From positions 1 through 61,067 of the forward strand of contig NZ_JASNJE010000027.1 in NCBI RefSeq assembly GCF_030164465.1: a stretch of DNA of 61,067 bases, read 5' to 3'. This DNA is from Sedimentitalea xiamensis. GTDB taxonomy: Bacteria > Pseudomonadota > Alphaproteobacteria > Rhodobacterales > Rhodobacteraceae. This document shows, in pieces, positions 46,851 through 54,621 of this stretch. The notes under the pieces are model-generated. The model ran no database searches and was not told where the DNA came from. It was given only the letters and a program-made list of their open reading frames with translations. The position numbers and the translations under genes are program-made. Positions within the stretch are counted from its first letter, which is position 1; the number at the start of each line of letters is the position of its first letter.

Positions 46851-47654
46851 ATGCGAAAAGCTTTAAACAAGTACCTCGCCCGGCATGGCCTGGAAATCAT
46901 CAAGACACGCGGGTTGTATCGCCGGCAAAGGTTCTTTGATGCGGCGTTGGCACATAAACTGAATCTGGTGCGAGAAGTTGCGGAACCTCTCGACTATGTC
47001 GTTCAACGTGGACCGTTTGCAGGGCTGCGTTTGCCGGCAGAAGGGGCATGGAGCGATCATGACGTGGCAGCCAAACTGCTTGGTGCCTATGAGCAACAGT
47101 TGCATCCTCGTATCGAAGCGCTCCTGACCTTGCCGCTGGCAGCGGTGGTCAATATCGGCGCCTCTGAAGGATATTATGTTCTCGGTATGGCGCGGCGGAA
47201 CGCCAATCCTCGCTATTTCGCCTATGATATAGACGAAAAGGCCACTGCGGTGCTCCAGGAGTTCAGTCAGCTGAATGGAGTAGAGGTCACTTCCCTCACC
47301 CGTTTTGACAGCGAGGATCCGCTTTGCGATCTGGGGCTGAAACAAGACGATGCGCAGGTGCTCTTTATCTATGATTGCGAAGGTTGCGAGGCAGGCATCG
47401 AAAGTTTCCCGCAAGACGTGCTCAGACGGTCGTTGTTCCTAGTCGAATTGCATGACATGTTCTGCCCAGGCGTGACCCAGCAGTTGCTTGACGTGCTTTC
47501 GCCAAGTCACGACATTGAACTGATTAATGAGACAGGCCGCGTCTTTGACGATTTCCCCGAACTTGCCGAATTGCGGATGCTCGAACAAGGATTGATCCTC
47601 GATGAGTGGCGCGCCGAAAAGATGTCCTGGCTTTATGCGGAACCCAAAGCATGA
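46851..47654 (+). CDS. FkbM-like SAM-dependent methyltransferase (islet gene 1)
   Basis: A 267-residue protein. Motif I (V-V-N-I-G-A-S-E-G-Y-Y) is at about 99-109, an acidic ribose-binding strand (Y-D-I-D-E-K) at about 125-130, and D-C-E-G-C-E near 172 resembles the D-V-E-G-x-E motif of FkbM methyltransferases. FkbM proteins often methylate sugars or glycan precursors, which fits the two glycosyltransferase genes behind it. AAGGA precedes the start and the stop overlaps the next start (ATGA). Codon use is less GC-rich than in proS. Confidence 0.7.
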   Translation: MRKALNKYLARHGLEIIKTRGLYRRQRFFDAALAHKLNLVREVAEPLDYVVQRGPFAGLRLPAEGAWSDHDVAAKLLGAYEQQLHPRIEALLTLPLAAVVNIGASEGYYVLGMARRNANPRYFAYDIDEKATAVLQEFSQLNGVEVTSLTRFDSEDPLCDLGLKQDDAQVLFIYDCEGCEAGIESFPQDVLRRSLFLVELHDMFCPGVTQQLLDVLSPSHDIELINETGRVFDDFPELAELRMLEQGLILDEWRAEKMSWLYAEPKA

Positions 47655-48754
47655 GCCGCCATGCTTTCTATTTTGTCGTTGACCGGGGGTATTTCCCGCT
47701 TTGCGAAACCATCAGCCAAGAACTACTGAGGTTGTTCGACGCGGATATCCACATCTTCGTCGAAGATACGACTCTGACAGAACTGCCAAAGGTGCATCTT
47801 ACAGATCTGAGGGTACATCACCACCTCAATCGTCTGACGCCTTGTGCCCCGTCGGATTTGCCGACAGATGCCAAATGGCCCGTGGTGGTCTACCTGCGGA
47901 TTTTCGCACCGCAGTTCTTGCTGGATTATGACCGTGTGGTCTATCTGGATGCGGATATCATGCCGATGCGGGCTGACCCGTTTTTGTGGGAGGCACCCTT
48001 GCCAGGTGGAGTGGGGTGCGTTCAGGACTATGCGGCTCTGGACAATGCACCCACTGCGAAACGCGGCGCAGACAGTTTGTCTCCCACCGAAAAAAAGAAA
48101 AGATGGTTGCGCTCGATCGGCGTGGAGCAGTTTGAATATTTTAATTCGGGAGTGCTGATCCTGACTCCCAAGCTTTGGGTGCAGACGGATTGGGCGCGAG
48201 AGCTCTCGAACTATGTGGCGAAGTACAAGGATACGATCGCTATGTTCGATCAGGACTTCTTGAACTGTTACTTGCAAGGCAAATGGACAGATTTCTCGCC
48301 GCGTTACAATTTTCAGTATTCGATCATGAATTTCGGTCTTGAAAAAGACCTGGTTCCGATCTTTGCGCATTTTAGCACGGGCGACAAACCCTGGTTTGGC
48401 CGCCATGCGGCCAACATACGGGACCTTGACAAGGTGGCATGTGATTTTTTCACCAAGGGGCTGAGCGATCTGGGATATGAGGCATCGGCGTTTCGCCGCC
48501 CGCAACGCCGCGATCTGTTCTCGCGCCTGAAAATACGCTTTCGGCGTCGCCTGTCTGAGATGGGCATGATGCCTCGAAAGGAACGTAAGCTGCGACGCCA
48601 ATGGGCTGAGAACACCAGGGTTATGGTGGACTATCTGAACCGGGCGCGTCGTGAAGGCCGATTTGCCGACAATATCCCTGAAGTCTCGGTGGAGAGGTCA
48701 TCGACATGCTTGCGGTTTGACGGCAAGACGTTGCGTTCGGATATCGCGGCTTGA
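47651..48754 (+). CDS. glycosyltransferase family 8 protein (islet gene 2)
   Basis: A 367-residue GT-A-fold glycosyltransferase. The N-terminal strand (H-A-F-Y-F-V-V-D-R-G-Y) and metal-binding D-A-D (residues 100-102 in V-V-Y-L-D-A-D-I-M-P) match GT8. The middle has E-Y-F-N-S-G-V-L-I-L, also typical. The C-terminal 100 residues are highly basic, suggesting membrane association. Likely transfers a hexose to lipopolysaccharide, capsule or another surface glycan. The start overlaps the upstream methyltransferase. GC content is clearly below flanking genes (23 of 60 in one hand-counted line). Confidence 0.8.
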   Translation: MSRHAFYFVVDRGYFPLCETISQELLRLFDADIHIFVEDTTLTELPKVHLTDLRVHHHLNRLTPCAPSDLPTDAKWPVVVYLRIFAPQFLLDYDRVVYLDADIMPMRADPFLWEAPLPGGVGCVQDYAALDNAPTAKRGADSLSPTEKKKRWLRSIGVEQFEYFNSGVLILTPKLWVQTDWARELSNYVAKYKDTIAMFDQDFLNCYLQGKWTDFSPRYNFQYSIMNFGLEKDLVPIFAHFSTGDKPWFGRHAANIRDLDKVACDFFTKGLSDLGYEASAFRRPQRRDLFSRLKIRFRRRLSEMGMMPRKERKLRRQWAENTRVMVDYLNRARREGRFADNIPEVSVERSSTCLRFDGKTLRSDIAA

Positions 48755-48809
48755 TGTCCGCGTCAGACCTCCGTGCTTTGAAGGCGCGGTTTGCAATCAG
48801 TCCGGGAAC

Positions 48810-49661
48810 ATGGAAGGCGTGAAGGTTGTGTCCGAAGATGATCTGCCCGCGCAAAGCGGCAAGACAACGGTACCTGCAGGAACGCTTTTTCACCCCATCG
48901 TGATTTCGCTGGATGATGCGACCGAACGCTGGGAAATTGTGCGTGACCAGTTTGCCGAGTTCGGATTTGAGGCCGAGCGCCTCCCGGCAGTCGATGGACG
49001 GGTCGAGGGGTTTCAGGGTGAAGGCTATGCGCCGCACAGCTGGCGGGATCGCTGGGAGTTGAAGCCGTCGGAGCAGGCAGTGTTCGAAAGCCATCGCAAT
49101 GCGTGGCGGAGGATTGTCGAAAGCGGCGTGGCGCAAGGCATCGTCTGCGAGGATGACATCCTGGTTTCGCCCGAGTTCCGGAAACTGCCAGCGGCGCTCG
49201 ATACAAGGCGGTTCGGGATTGTCAAACTGGACGGATTCTCGGCGGATCGGCACTATGGTGCGGAGTGCGCCATGAATGGCTGGACAGTTTGGGAGATCGT
49301 CGAGACGGTGCCCAGTGCCGCTTGCTACGCGCTATCTCTTTCGGCGGCGGAGCGGTTGCTGGCCGACAGTGTGACCTATTGCGAGACACTGGATGACTTT
49401 GTGTTCCGGCCGCGCGCTGGTTTGCAGCCCGTCCAGTTGTCATCTGGTGTCGCTGTGCAACGCATGTGTTGCGAGGTGCCGGAAAAGGCGGATGGACCTG
49501 CCAGTTTGCGCGAGCGCCAGGACCGGAGCCGCGCGAAAAATGGGCCCTTACCTTACCGAGCGTGGAAGGAGTGGAAGCGGCTACAACGTAGGTTTTGGAA
49601 TCGAAATACACCCAAACGGCGCCCGACACTGGCAGCGGGGCTGCCCCCTTACCTGAATTGA
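48810..49661 (+). CDS. glycosyltransferase family 25 protein (islet gene 3)
   Basis: A 283-residue protein. The order of motifs is that of GT25 (LPS beta-1,4-galactosyltransferase type): V-I-S-L-D-D-A-T-E-R-W near 31-41, S-E-Q-A-V-F-E-S-H-R-N-A-W near 87-99, and E-D-D near 114-116, then a basic C-terminal tail. The start is uncertain: ATG 48810 lacks a strong ribosome-binding site and the frame is open further upstream, but its first residues already precede the conserved strand. Probably acts with the GT8 and methyltransferase genes on one glycan. Confidence 0.75.
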   Translation: MEGVKVVSEDDLPAQSGKTTVPAGTLFHPIVISLDDATERWEIVRDQFAEFGFEAERLPAVDGRVEGFQGEGYAPHSWRDRWELKPSEQAVFESHRNAWRRIVESGVAQGIVCEDDILVSPEFRKLPAALDTRRFGIVKLDGFSADRHYGAECAMNGWTVWEIVETVPSAACYALSLSAAERLLADSVTYCETLDDFVFRPRAGLQPVQLSSGVAVQRMCCEVPEKADGPASLRERQDRSRAKNGPLPYRAWKEWKRLQRRFWNRNTPKRRPTLAAGLPPYLN

Positions 49662-49752
49662 GCAGGATGTTTCCTCACACGTGACATTTCATTCTGTCTT
49701 GACCATAGGAACGCCGAAGATCAGGTATCCGGATACGTCAAAAGGAGTCCTC

Positions 49753-51039
49753 ATGGCCCGGAACACGCCCCCCTTTGCCCCGTTTGAATGGATGATCGCA
49801 TGGCGTTATCTGCGCGCGCGGCGGGCCGAGGGCGGGGTCAGCGTGATGACCTGGATCAGCCTGGTCGGCATCACCCTGGCGGTCTTCGCGCTGATTGCGA
49901 CGCTGGCGGTGCGCTCGGGGTTTCGCGCCGAATTCGTCGACACGATCCTGGGAGCCAACGCGCATGTGACCGTCTACAGCGCCGGCGCGGTGAACGATCA
50001 GAACCGCGTGGACCGGACCATGAGCGACTATCGCGAGATCGCGGACCGCGTGGCGCAGGTCGAGGGCGTGACGCGCGTCGCCCCTCTCGTCAAGGGGCAA
50101 GTCATGGCCAGCGCACAGGATCGCAACGCCGGTGTCGAGGTGTTCGGGATCTCGGCCGAGGATCTCGCCAGCCTTCCGGGCATCGCGGCTGCCGAGCAGT
50201 CCTATGGCGATCTTTCGAAATTCGGCGACGGGATCGCGCTCGGGTCCGGTGTGGCCCGCAGCATCGGCGTCACGGTGGGCGACCGGGTCAAGCTCATTTC
50301 GCCCAACGGGGTCAAGACGGCTTTCGGCACAAGCCCGCGGGTCAATGCCTACGAGGTCGTCTATGTGTTTACGGCAGGGCGTTACGATATCGACCGCACC
50401 CGCGTCTACATGCCTTTTGCCGAAGCGCAGGCCTATTTCAACCGCGAAGGCGTGGCGGATGAACTCGAAGTCATGGTGGAGAACCCGGACAGGGTCGAAG
50501 ACCTGTCGCTTGAGATCCTGCGCGCCGCGGGCGAAGGCGCGCTTGTCTGGACCTGGCGGGATGCGTCGGGCGGGTTCCTGCGGGCGCTCGAGGTCGAGGA
50601 CAACGTGATGTTCATCATCCTTTCGATCCTCGTTCTCATCGCGGCCATGAACATCGTGTCCGGACTGATCATGCTGGTGAAGAACAAGGGCCGCGACATC
50701 GGCATTTTGCGCACCATCGGGCTGAGCGAAGGTTCTGTCATGCGCGTCTTCTTCATCTGCGGTGCTTTCACCGGGCTGATCGGAACCGCGATGGGCGTGA
50801 TCCTGGGCTGCCTGTTCGCGATCTATATCGACCCGATCTTTTCTTTCGTGAATTATGCGATGGGCGGAGGGGTCTGGGACCCGTCGATCCGCGGCATCTA
50901 CAATCTTCCCGCCGAACTGAAGCTGGCGGATGTGCTGTCCGCCGTGGCCCTGTCGCTCGGTTTGTCCTTCCTGGTCACCCTGTTTCCGGCGCGTCGTGCG
51001 GCCCGCATGAACCCGGTCGAGGCGCTGCGCTATGAGTGA
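49753..51039 (+). CDS. lolC: lipoprotein-releasing ABC transporter permease LolC/E
   Basis: A 428-residue inner-membrane permease with four transmembrane segments: one near residues 35-55 and three in the last 130 residues, separated by a large periplasmic domain. The start region (E-W-M-I-A-W-R-Y-L-R-A-R-R), the M-N-I-V-S-G-L-I-M-L-V segment and the end ([18 protein letters not shown]) are typical of LolC/LolE. It likely forms a homodimer, as in other alphaproteobacteria. AAGGAG precedes ATG 49753. It overlaps lolD by 8 bases. Confidence 0.93.
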   Translation: MARNTPPFAPFEWMIAWRYLRARRAEGGVSVMTWISLVGITLAVFALIATLAVRSGFRAEFVDTILGANAHVTVYSAGAVNDQNRVDRTMSDYREIADRVAQVEGVTRVAPLVKGQVMASAQDRNAGVEVFGISAEDLASLPGIAAAEQSYGDLSKFGDGIALGSGVARSIGVTVGDRVKLISPNGVKTAFGTSPRVNAYEVVYVFTAGRYDIDRTRVYMPFAEAQAYFNREGVADELEVMVENPDRVEDLSLEILRAAGEGALVWTWRDASGGFLRALEVEDNVMFIILSILVLIAAMNIVSGLIMLVKNKGRDIGILRTIGLSEGSVMRVFFICGAFTGLIGTAMGVILGCLFAIYIDPIFSFVNYAMGGGVWDPSIRGIYNLPAELKLADVLSAVALSLGLSFLVTLFPARRAARMNPVEALRYE

Positions 51040-51715
51040 TCCGGTCCTGAAGCTCGAAACCGTCGCCAAGACCTACAAACGCGGAATGCCCGGCGAGGTC
51101 CGGGTGTTGCATGGCTTGGACCTGACCCTCGCGCCGGGCGAGATCGTGGCACTGGTCGCGCCATCGGGCGCGGGCAAGTCGACGCTTCTGCATATCGCGG
51201 GGCTGCTCGACCTGCCGGATTCGGGCCGGATTTCGATCTGCGGGCGGGACATGACCGGCAAGGGAGACCGGGACCGCACCGGGGTCCGGCGGCGCGACGT
51301 GGGGTTCATCTATCAGTTCCACCACCTGCTGCCGGAGTTTTCGGCGATGGAAAACGTCCTTCTGCCGCAACTTGTCAACGGAACGCCGCCGCAAGCCGCG
51401 AAGGATCGCGCCGCCGCCCTGCTGGATCGGGTGGGCATCGCGGCGCGAAGCGATCACCGGCCCGCCGCGCTGTCGGGCGGCGAGCAGCAGCGCGTCGCCT
51501 TTTGCCGGGCGCTCGCCAATGAACCGCGCCTGCTGCTGGCAGACGAACCGACCGGGAATCTCGATCCGGGCACGTCGGATCAGGTGTTCAACGTGCTGAT
51601 GGATCTGGTTTCCGACACCGGCCTGTCCGCCTTGATTGCTACTCACAACATTGAACTGGCCGGGCGCATGGACCGGGTCCTGCGGCTGGAAAACGGCCGG
51701 CTGCTGGAAGGTTGA
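51032..51715 (+). CDS. lolD: lipoprotein-releasing ABC transporter ATPase LolD
   Basis: A 227-residue ABC ATPase. Walker [10 protein letters not shown] is at residues 43-51, the ABC signature L-S-G-G-E-Q-Q-R near 148, and Walker [13 protein letters not shown] near 168. Length and MacB/LolD-type wording fit. With LolC/E it extracts lipoproteins from the inner membrane for transfer to LolA. The 8-base overlap with the permease gene indicates coupled translation. Confidence 0.93.
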   Translation: MSDPVLKLETVAKTYKRGMPGEVRVLHGLDLTLAPGEIVALVAPSGAGKSTLLHIAGLLDLPDSGRISICGRDMTGKGDRDRTGVRRRDVGFIYQFHHLLPEFSAMENVLLPQLVNGTPPQAAKDRAAALLDRVGIAARSDHRPAALSGGEQQRVAFCRALANEPRLLLADEPTGNLDPGTSDQVFNVLMDLVSDTGLSALIATHNIELAGRMDRVLRLENGRLLEG

Positions 51716-51802
51716 GACGGGATCTTGCGCCGCCGGCCGCGGTTGAAGGCGCCGAAATCCGGCGGTATCGGGAATTCATCGCGAAACCTTGACGGCATCG
51801 CG

Positions 51803-51816
51803 TTGATCTGAATCAT
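51803..51816. promoter_or_regulatory. FNR/FnrL-like box upstream of the cytochrome pair
   Basis: TTGAT-CTGA-ATCAT matches the FNR/FnrL consensus TTGAT-N4-ATCAA in 9 of 10 conserved positions. It lies 70 bases upstream of the first cytochrome gene, a sensible distance for activation under low oxygen. Binding is inferred. Confidence 0.6.
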
Positions 51817-51885
51817 TGCGTCTGCGGGATCCTTGGTAAAGCCTGTCGCTAAGCCGCGACCTCCATCTCAACGGGAGAAGACCAC

Positions 51886-52290
51886 ATGAGCAAGTTTCGA
51901 AACAGCCTGATTGCAGCCCTTGCCTGCGCGGCTTTTCCGGTGGCCGCGCAGGACGCGCAGACCGGTGCCGAGATCTACAGGCTGCATTGCGCCACCTGTC
52001 ATGGGATCGAGGCGTCCGGTCAGGGGCCGATGGCGGGCGTGCTGCTCGTCCAGCCTGTCGATCTGACGATGCTGACGGCCGGAAACGACGGGGTGTTTCC
52101 GATGGAACGGGTGGTCAGACGCATCGACGGGCGCGACCCTCTCGTCAGTCACGGCAGCCCGATGCCCGTCTACGGGTTCTTCTTTGAGGGCGAGGATACG
52201 TCGATCAAGGCGCCCAACGGCCAGCCGATTCTGACCAGCAAACCGGTTGTCGACCTGCTGACGTATCTGCAATCGATCCAGACGAACTGA
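51886..52290 (+). CDS. small periplasmic c-type cytochrome
   Basis: A 134-residue class I cytochrome c. The signal peptide ends near A-A-Q-D. The haem motif C35-A-T-C38-H39 is followed by a likely axial Met93 in S-P-M-P-V-Y-G. It starts behind an ACGGGAG site, 14 bases before a second cytochrome of almost the same size with the axial Met at the same position. An FNR-like box upstream suggests microaerobic electron transfer. The redox partner is not in the window. Confidence 0.85.
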   Translation: MSKFRNSLIAALACAAFPVAAQDAQTGAEIYRLHCATCHGIEASGQGPMAGVLLVQPVDLTMLTAGNDGVFPMERVVRRIDGRDPLVSHGSPMPVYGFFFEGEDTSIKAPNGQPILTSKPVVDLLTYLQSIQTN

Positions 52291-52304
52291 ACCCGGAGAA
52301 CGGC

Positions 52305-52706
52305 ATGAACTGGAAGATCTTGTCGACGATTCCGACCGTTGCGTTCATGGCCGCCTGCACGGTCGACGAAATGCCGGGTCCGAACGAGGGTGCGATGCTC
52401 TTCGCGGACAATTGCGCGGCCTGCCACGGATACAGGGCCGAAGGCGGCGAGAGCCTTATCGGCGGGGAAATCGCCCCGGACCTGACGCGCATCGCGGCCC
52501 GGAACGACGGTGTGTTTCCGCGGGCGCAGGTCATGTCGCAGATCGATGGCTATGCGCGCGGCAAGCACTCAAAAGAAGTGATGCCGGAATTTGGCGCTTT
52601 GCTCCAGGGCGATCTCGTCCCGGTCGAAGTGGATGGCACCCTGACGCCGACACCGCGCCCGCTGGCCGCCCTGCTGGCCTACCTGGAAAGCATCCAGGTG
52701 CCTTAG
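52305..52706 (+). CDS. small c-type cytochrome, probably a lipoprotein
   Basis: A 133-residue class I cytochrome c with haem motif C37-A-A-C40-H41 and likely axial Met93 in K-E-V-M-P-E-F. The N terminus ends in a lipobox-like F-M-A-A-C (Cys18), so it is probably membrane-anchored, unlike its soluble neighbour. The N-D-G-V-F-P segment near residue 67 is shared with the first cytochrome, pointing to a duplication. The last codons overlap the converging gene by 4 bases. Confidence 0.85.
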   Translation: MNWKILSTIPTVAFMAACTVDEMPGPNEGAMLFADNCAACHGYRAEGGESLIGGEIAPDLTRIAARNDGVFPRAQVMSQIDGYARGKHSKEVMPEFGALLQGDLVPVEVDGTLTPTPRPLAALLAYLESIQVP

Positions 52707-53386
52707 TCGCAGATCCCCTTCAATTCCACCCCCTTCCACGGCAGGTAGACGTCGCTTTCCCGCCGCGCCCCCGGAAGATCGGCGACCGGAAAGGCATCTT
52801 TCAGCATCCGGTGCAACCGGTGCGTGCGGGCTGCGTCCGGGGCGAGGGCGCGGCAACAGACGTATTCCTCGACGATCGCCCCTTGCTGTTCGTAGCCGTA
52901 GCTCAGGAAATCTGGGGCACTGTCCAGATCGAAGAGATAGGGGTCGTCCACGCTGCCGTGCTCGGCCGCGGCCAGAAGCGGCGTGAAGCCGGTGCGCTCC
53001 CGGTTCTGCCACTGCCAGACATGGGTCAGTTCATGCGCCAGCAACATGGATTCAACGAGGTTCAGGCGTTCGGGATAATCTTTCAGGTAGTCGTCGAGAT
53101 ACCAGTCCCGGACGAAATAGACCCGGTTGAACAGGGTGACGGCGGCGGGTTTGCTGGTGACGATCTCGTCCTTCAGGGGCGGCAGGATGCGTTCCCGGCA
53201 GGCCAGGCGCGGCCGCGGTTTGCGGCGAAAGGTGACGGCGGCGACGGGGGCTCCTTCGACCAGCCGCACCCGGTTCGTGTCGATGCCGCTGCCGTGCAGC
53301 ATGTGCGCGAATTCGGTTTCGGTATCGGTCAGCGGACGACCGCACCCGGTCAAGAGACCAAGGATCAGGAAAAGACGCAGGATCAT
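52703..53386 (-). CDS. lipoprotein with zincin-like HELTH motif
   Basis: A 227-residue protein. The signal sequence ends in lipobox L-L-T-G-C (Cys15). The motif H118-E-L-T-H122 in L-L-A-H-E-L-T-H-V-W-Q-W has the HExxH form of zinc metallopeptidases and sits in a predicted helix. A downstream E-E-Y (near 187) could supply the third ligand. Otherwise I recognise no named family. Peptidase activity is an inference from the motif. Its ATG overlaps the stop of the upstream thioesterase gene (ATGA), so both are co-translated. Confidence 0.65.
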   Translation of the reverse strand: MILRLFLILGLLTGCGRPLTDTETEFAHMLHGSGIDTNRVRLVEGAPVAAVTFRRKPRPRLACRERILPPLKDEIVTSKPAAVTLFNRVYFVRDWYLDDYLKDYPERLNLVESMLLAHELTHVWQWQNRERTGFTPLLAAAEHGSVDDPYLFDLDSAPDFLSYGYEQQGAIVEEYVCCRALAPDAARTHRLHRMLKDAFPVADLPGARRESDVYLPWKGVELKGICD

Positions 53387-53790
53387 GGGGCGTAAAATGT
53401 CGCGCTGGCGGTCGCAATCGGTTTGCCGCTGTCTTCCTCGGTCATCCCGGCTTTCGCAAACACCAGCGCGCGTCCGGCCCGGATGACCTGCGCGTTGCAC
53501 AGAATGGCCGTGCCGACGACCGGACGCAGGAACTGCGTGTGCAGATCGGTGGTGGCAAAGGGCCTGAAGCTTCCGGCATGGGCGATCGCGGCCAGCACCA
53601 TCGACGTGTCCGCGAGTGCGGCCAGCGCCTGACCGGACACGATCCCGCCGATCCGCGCCAGATGTCTGGCCAGGGGCATCCGGATCAACGCATGTTCGGA
53701 GTCGATTTCCATTACGGTCAGGTCGAGGGCCAGAACCCATTCCGCGAAGTTATCCTGCAGGATTTTCTGGGCGATTTCAGGCGTCATCAT
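53383..53790 (-). CDS. PaaI-type hotdog thioesterase
   Basis: A 135-residue hotdog-fold protein. The family core G-G-I-V-S-G-Q-A-L-A-A-L-A-D-T near 48-62 contains the helix and acidic residue used in catalysis by PaaI-like thioesterases, followed by T-T-D-L-H-T-Q-F-L-R-P. It likely hydrolyses an acyl-CoA. Length is typical. It is the upstream partner of the HELTH lipoprotein gene, overlapping it by 4 bases. Confidence 0.88.
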   Translation of the reverse strand: MMTPEIAQKILQDNFAEWVLALDLTVMEIDSEHALIRMPLARHLARIGGIVSGQALAALADTSMVLAAIAHAGSFRPFATTDLHTQFLRPVVGTAILCNAQVIRAGRALVFAKAGMTEEDSGKPIATASATFYAP

Positions 53791-53904
53791 ATGACCTTTT
53801 CAGACAGCATGCGAAATCTTATGGCCAATCCCGGAACAGGTCGAGACGGTTCGTCCGAAATTGAAAGGATCGACCGGGGCGGTCGGTCGACTTCCCGTCG
53901 GCGA

Positions 53905-54471
53905 TCAGAACGTCGGCGGCGTGCAGGCGCTGACGATCACGCATTTCCGTGGGCCAACCTGCCGGAACCGGTGCGGATTGCGGCTGTCGAAATAATAGGC
54001 GTCCCCCGGCCCAAGTATCTTGCGCCGATCGCCCACGGTGATCTCTATGCGCCCTTCGATGACGATTCCGCCTTCTTCGGCCTCATGTCCATACTTGACC
54101 CGGCCCGTGTCCGCGCCGATGTCATAGGTTTCCTTGAGGATCATCATCGCCCGGCCGGCAAGGCTGGTCCCGACCTGCTTCAGCGACACCCCGCCCTTGC
54201 CGATCTCCGGCAGATCTTCGGCCGCATAGAAAACGTCCTTCTCCGCCTCGGGCTGGAAAGCGAAGAATTCCGACAGGCTTATCGCCAGCCCGTCGAGTAT
54301 TCTGCGCAGGGCTCCGACGGAGGGATTCATCTTGCCGGATTCGATCAGCGAGATCGTGGAATTCGGCACGCCTGTCGCCTTTGCCAGGCCGCGCTGGGAC
54401 AGCCCCGACCTTTCGCGCAACAGCTTCAGGCGCAGGCCCAGTTGCTTGTCTTCCTCCATGCCGGCAAACAT
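53905..54471 (-). CDS. puuR: XRE-family regulator with cupin domain (PuuR-like)
   Basis: A 188-residue regulator. The helix-turn-helix at about 12-66 has L-S-Q-R-G-L-A-K-A-T-G-V-P-N-S-T-I-S, close to PuuR wording. The C-terminal cupin (about 115-185) has G-H-E-A-E-E-G-G-I-V-I-E-G and G-D-A-Y-Y-F-D-S. PuuR represses putrescine catabolism genes. It is divergent from a GABA transaminase gene, and a PuuD-like gene follows that, which supports the name. An AGGA site sits 7 bases before the start. Confidence 0.82.
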   Translation of the reverse strand: MFAGMEEDKQLGLRLKLLRERSGLSQRGLAKATGVPNSTISLIESGKMNPSVGALRRILDGLAISLSEFFAFQPEAEKDVFYAAEDLPEIGKGGVSLKQVGTSLAGRAMMILKETYDIGADTGRVKYGHEAEEGGIVIEGRIEITVGDRRKILGPGDAYYFDSRNPHRFRQVGPRKCVIVSACTPPTF

Positions 54472-54476
54472 GTTTG
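54465..54476. promoter_or_regulatory. palindrome at the puuR-like start codon
   Basis: CAAACATGTTTG is a perfect 12-base palindrome covering the start codon of the regulator (CAT 54469-54471 on this strand). It could be an autoregulatory operator, but chance cannot be excluded. Confidence 0.3.
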
Positions 54477-54621
54477 TTATCCTGAACGATTTGCGATCCC
54501 ATCGTTGTATTTCAGGCTGTTGCCCGTATCAAGAAACAGCCTTTCCAATAATTTTGAACACCCTATGGTGGCCGGAAATTCCTTGGGATTCGTGCTCCCA
54601 ACCAGCCAGAAAGGAAGCGAG

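Noticed and set aside
46796-49752. Direct repeats or an att site at the islet borders
   Set aside because: I compared both junctions by eye and found no shared repeat or tRNA end.
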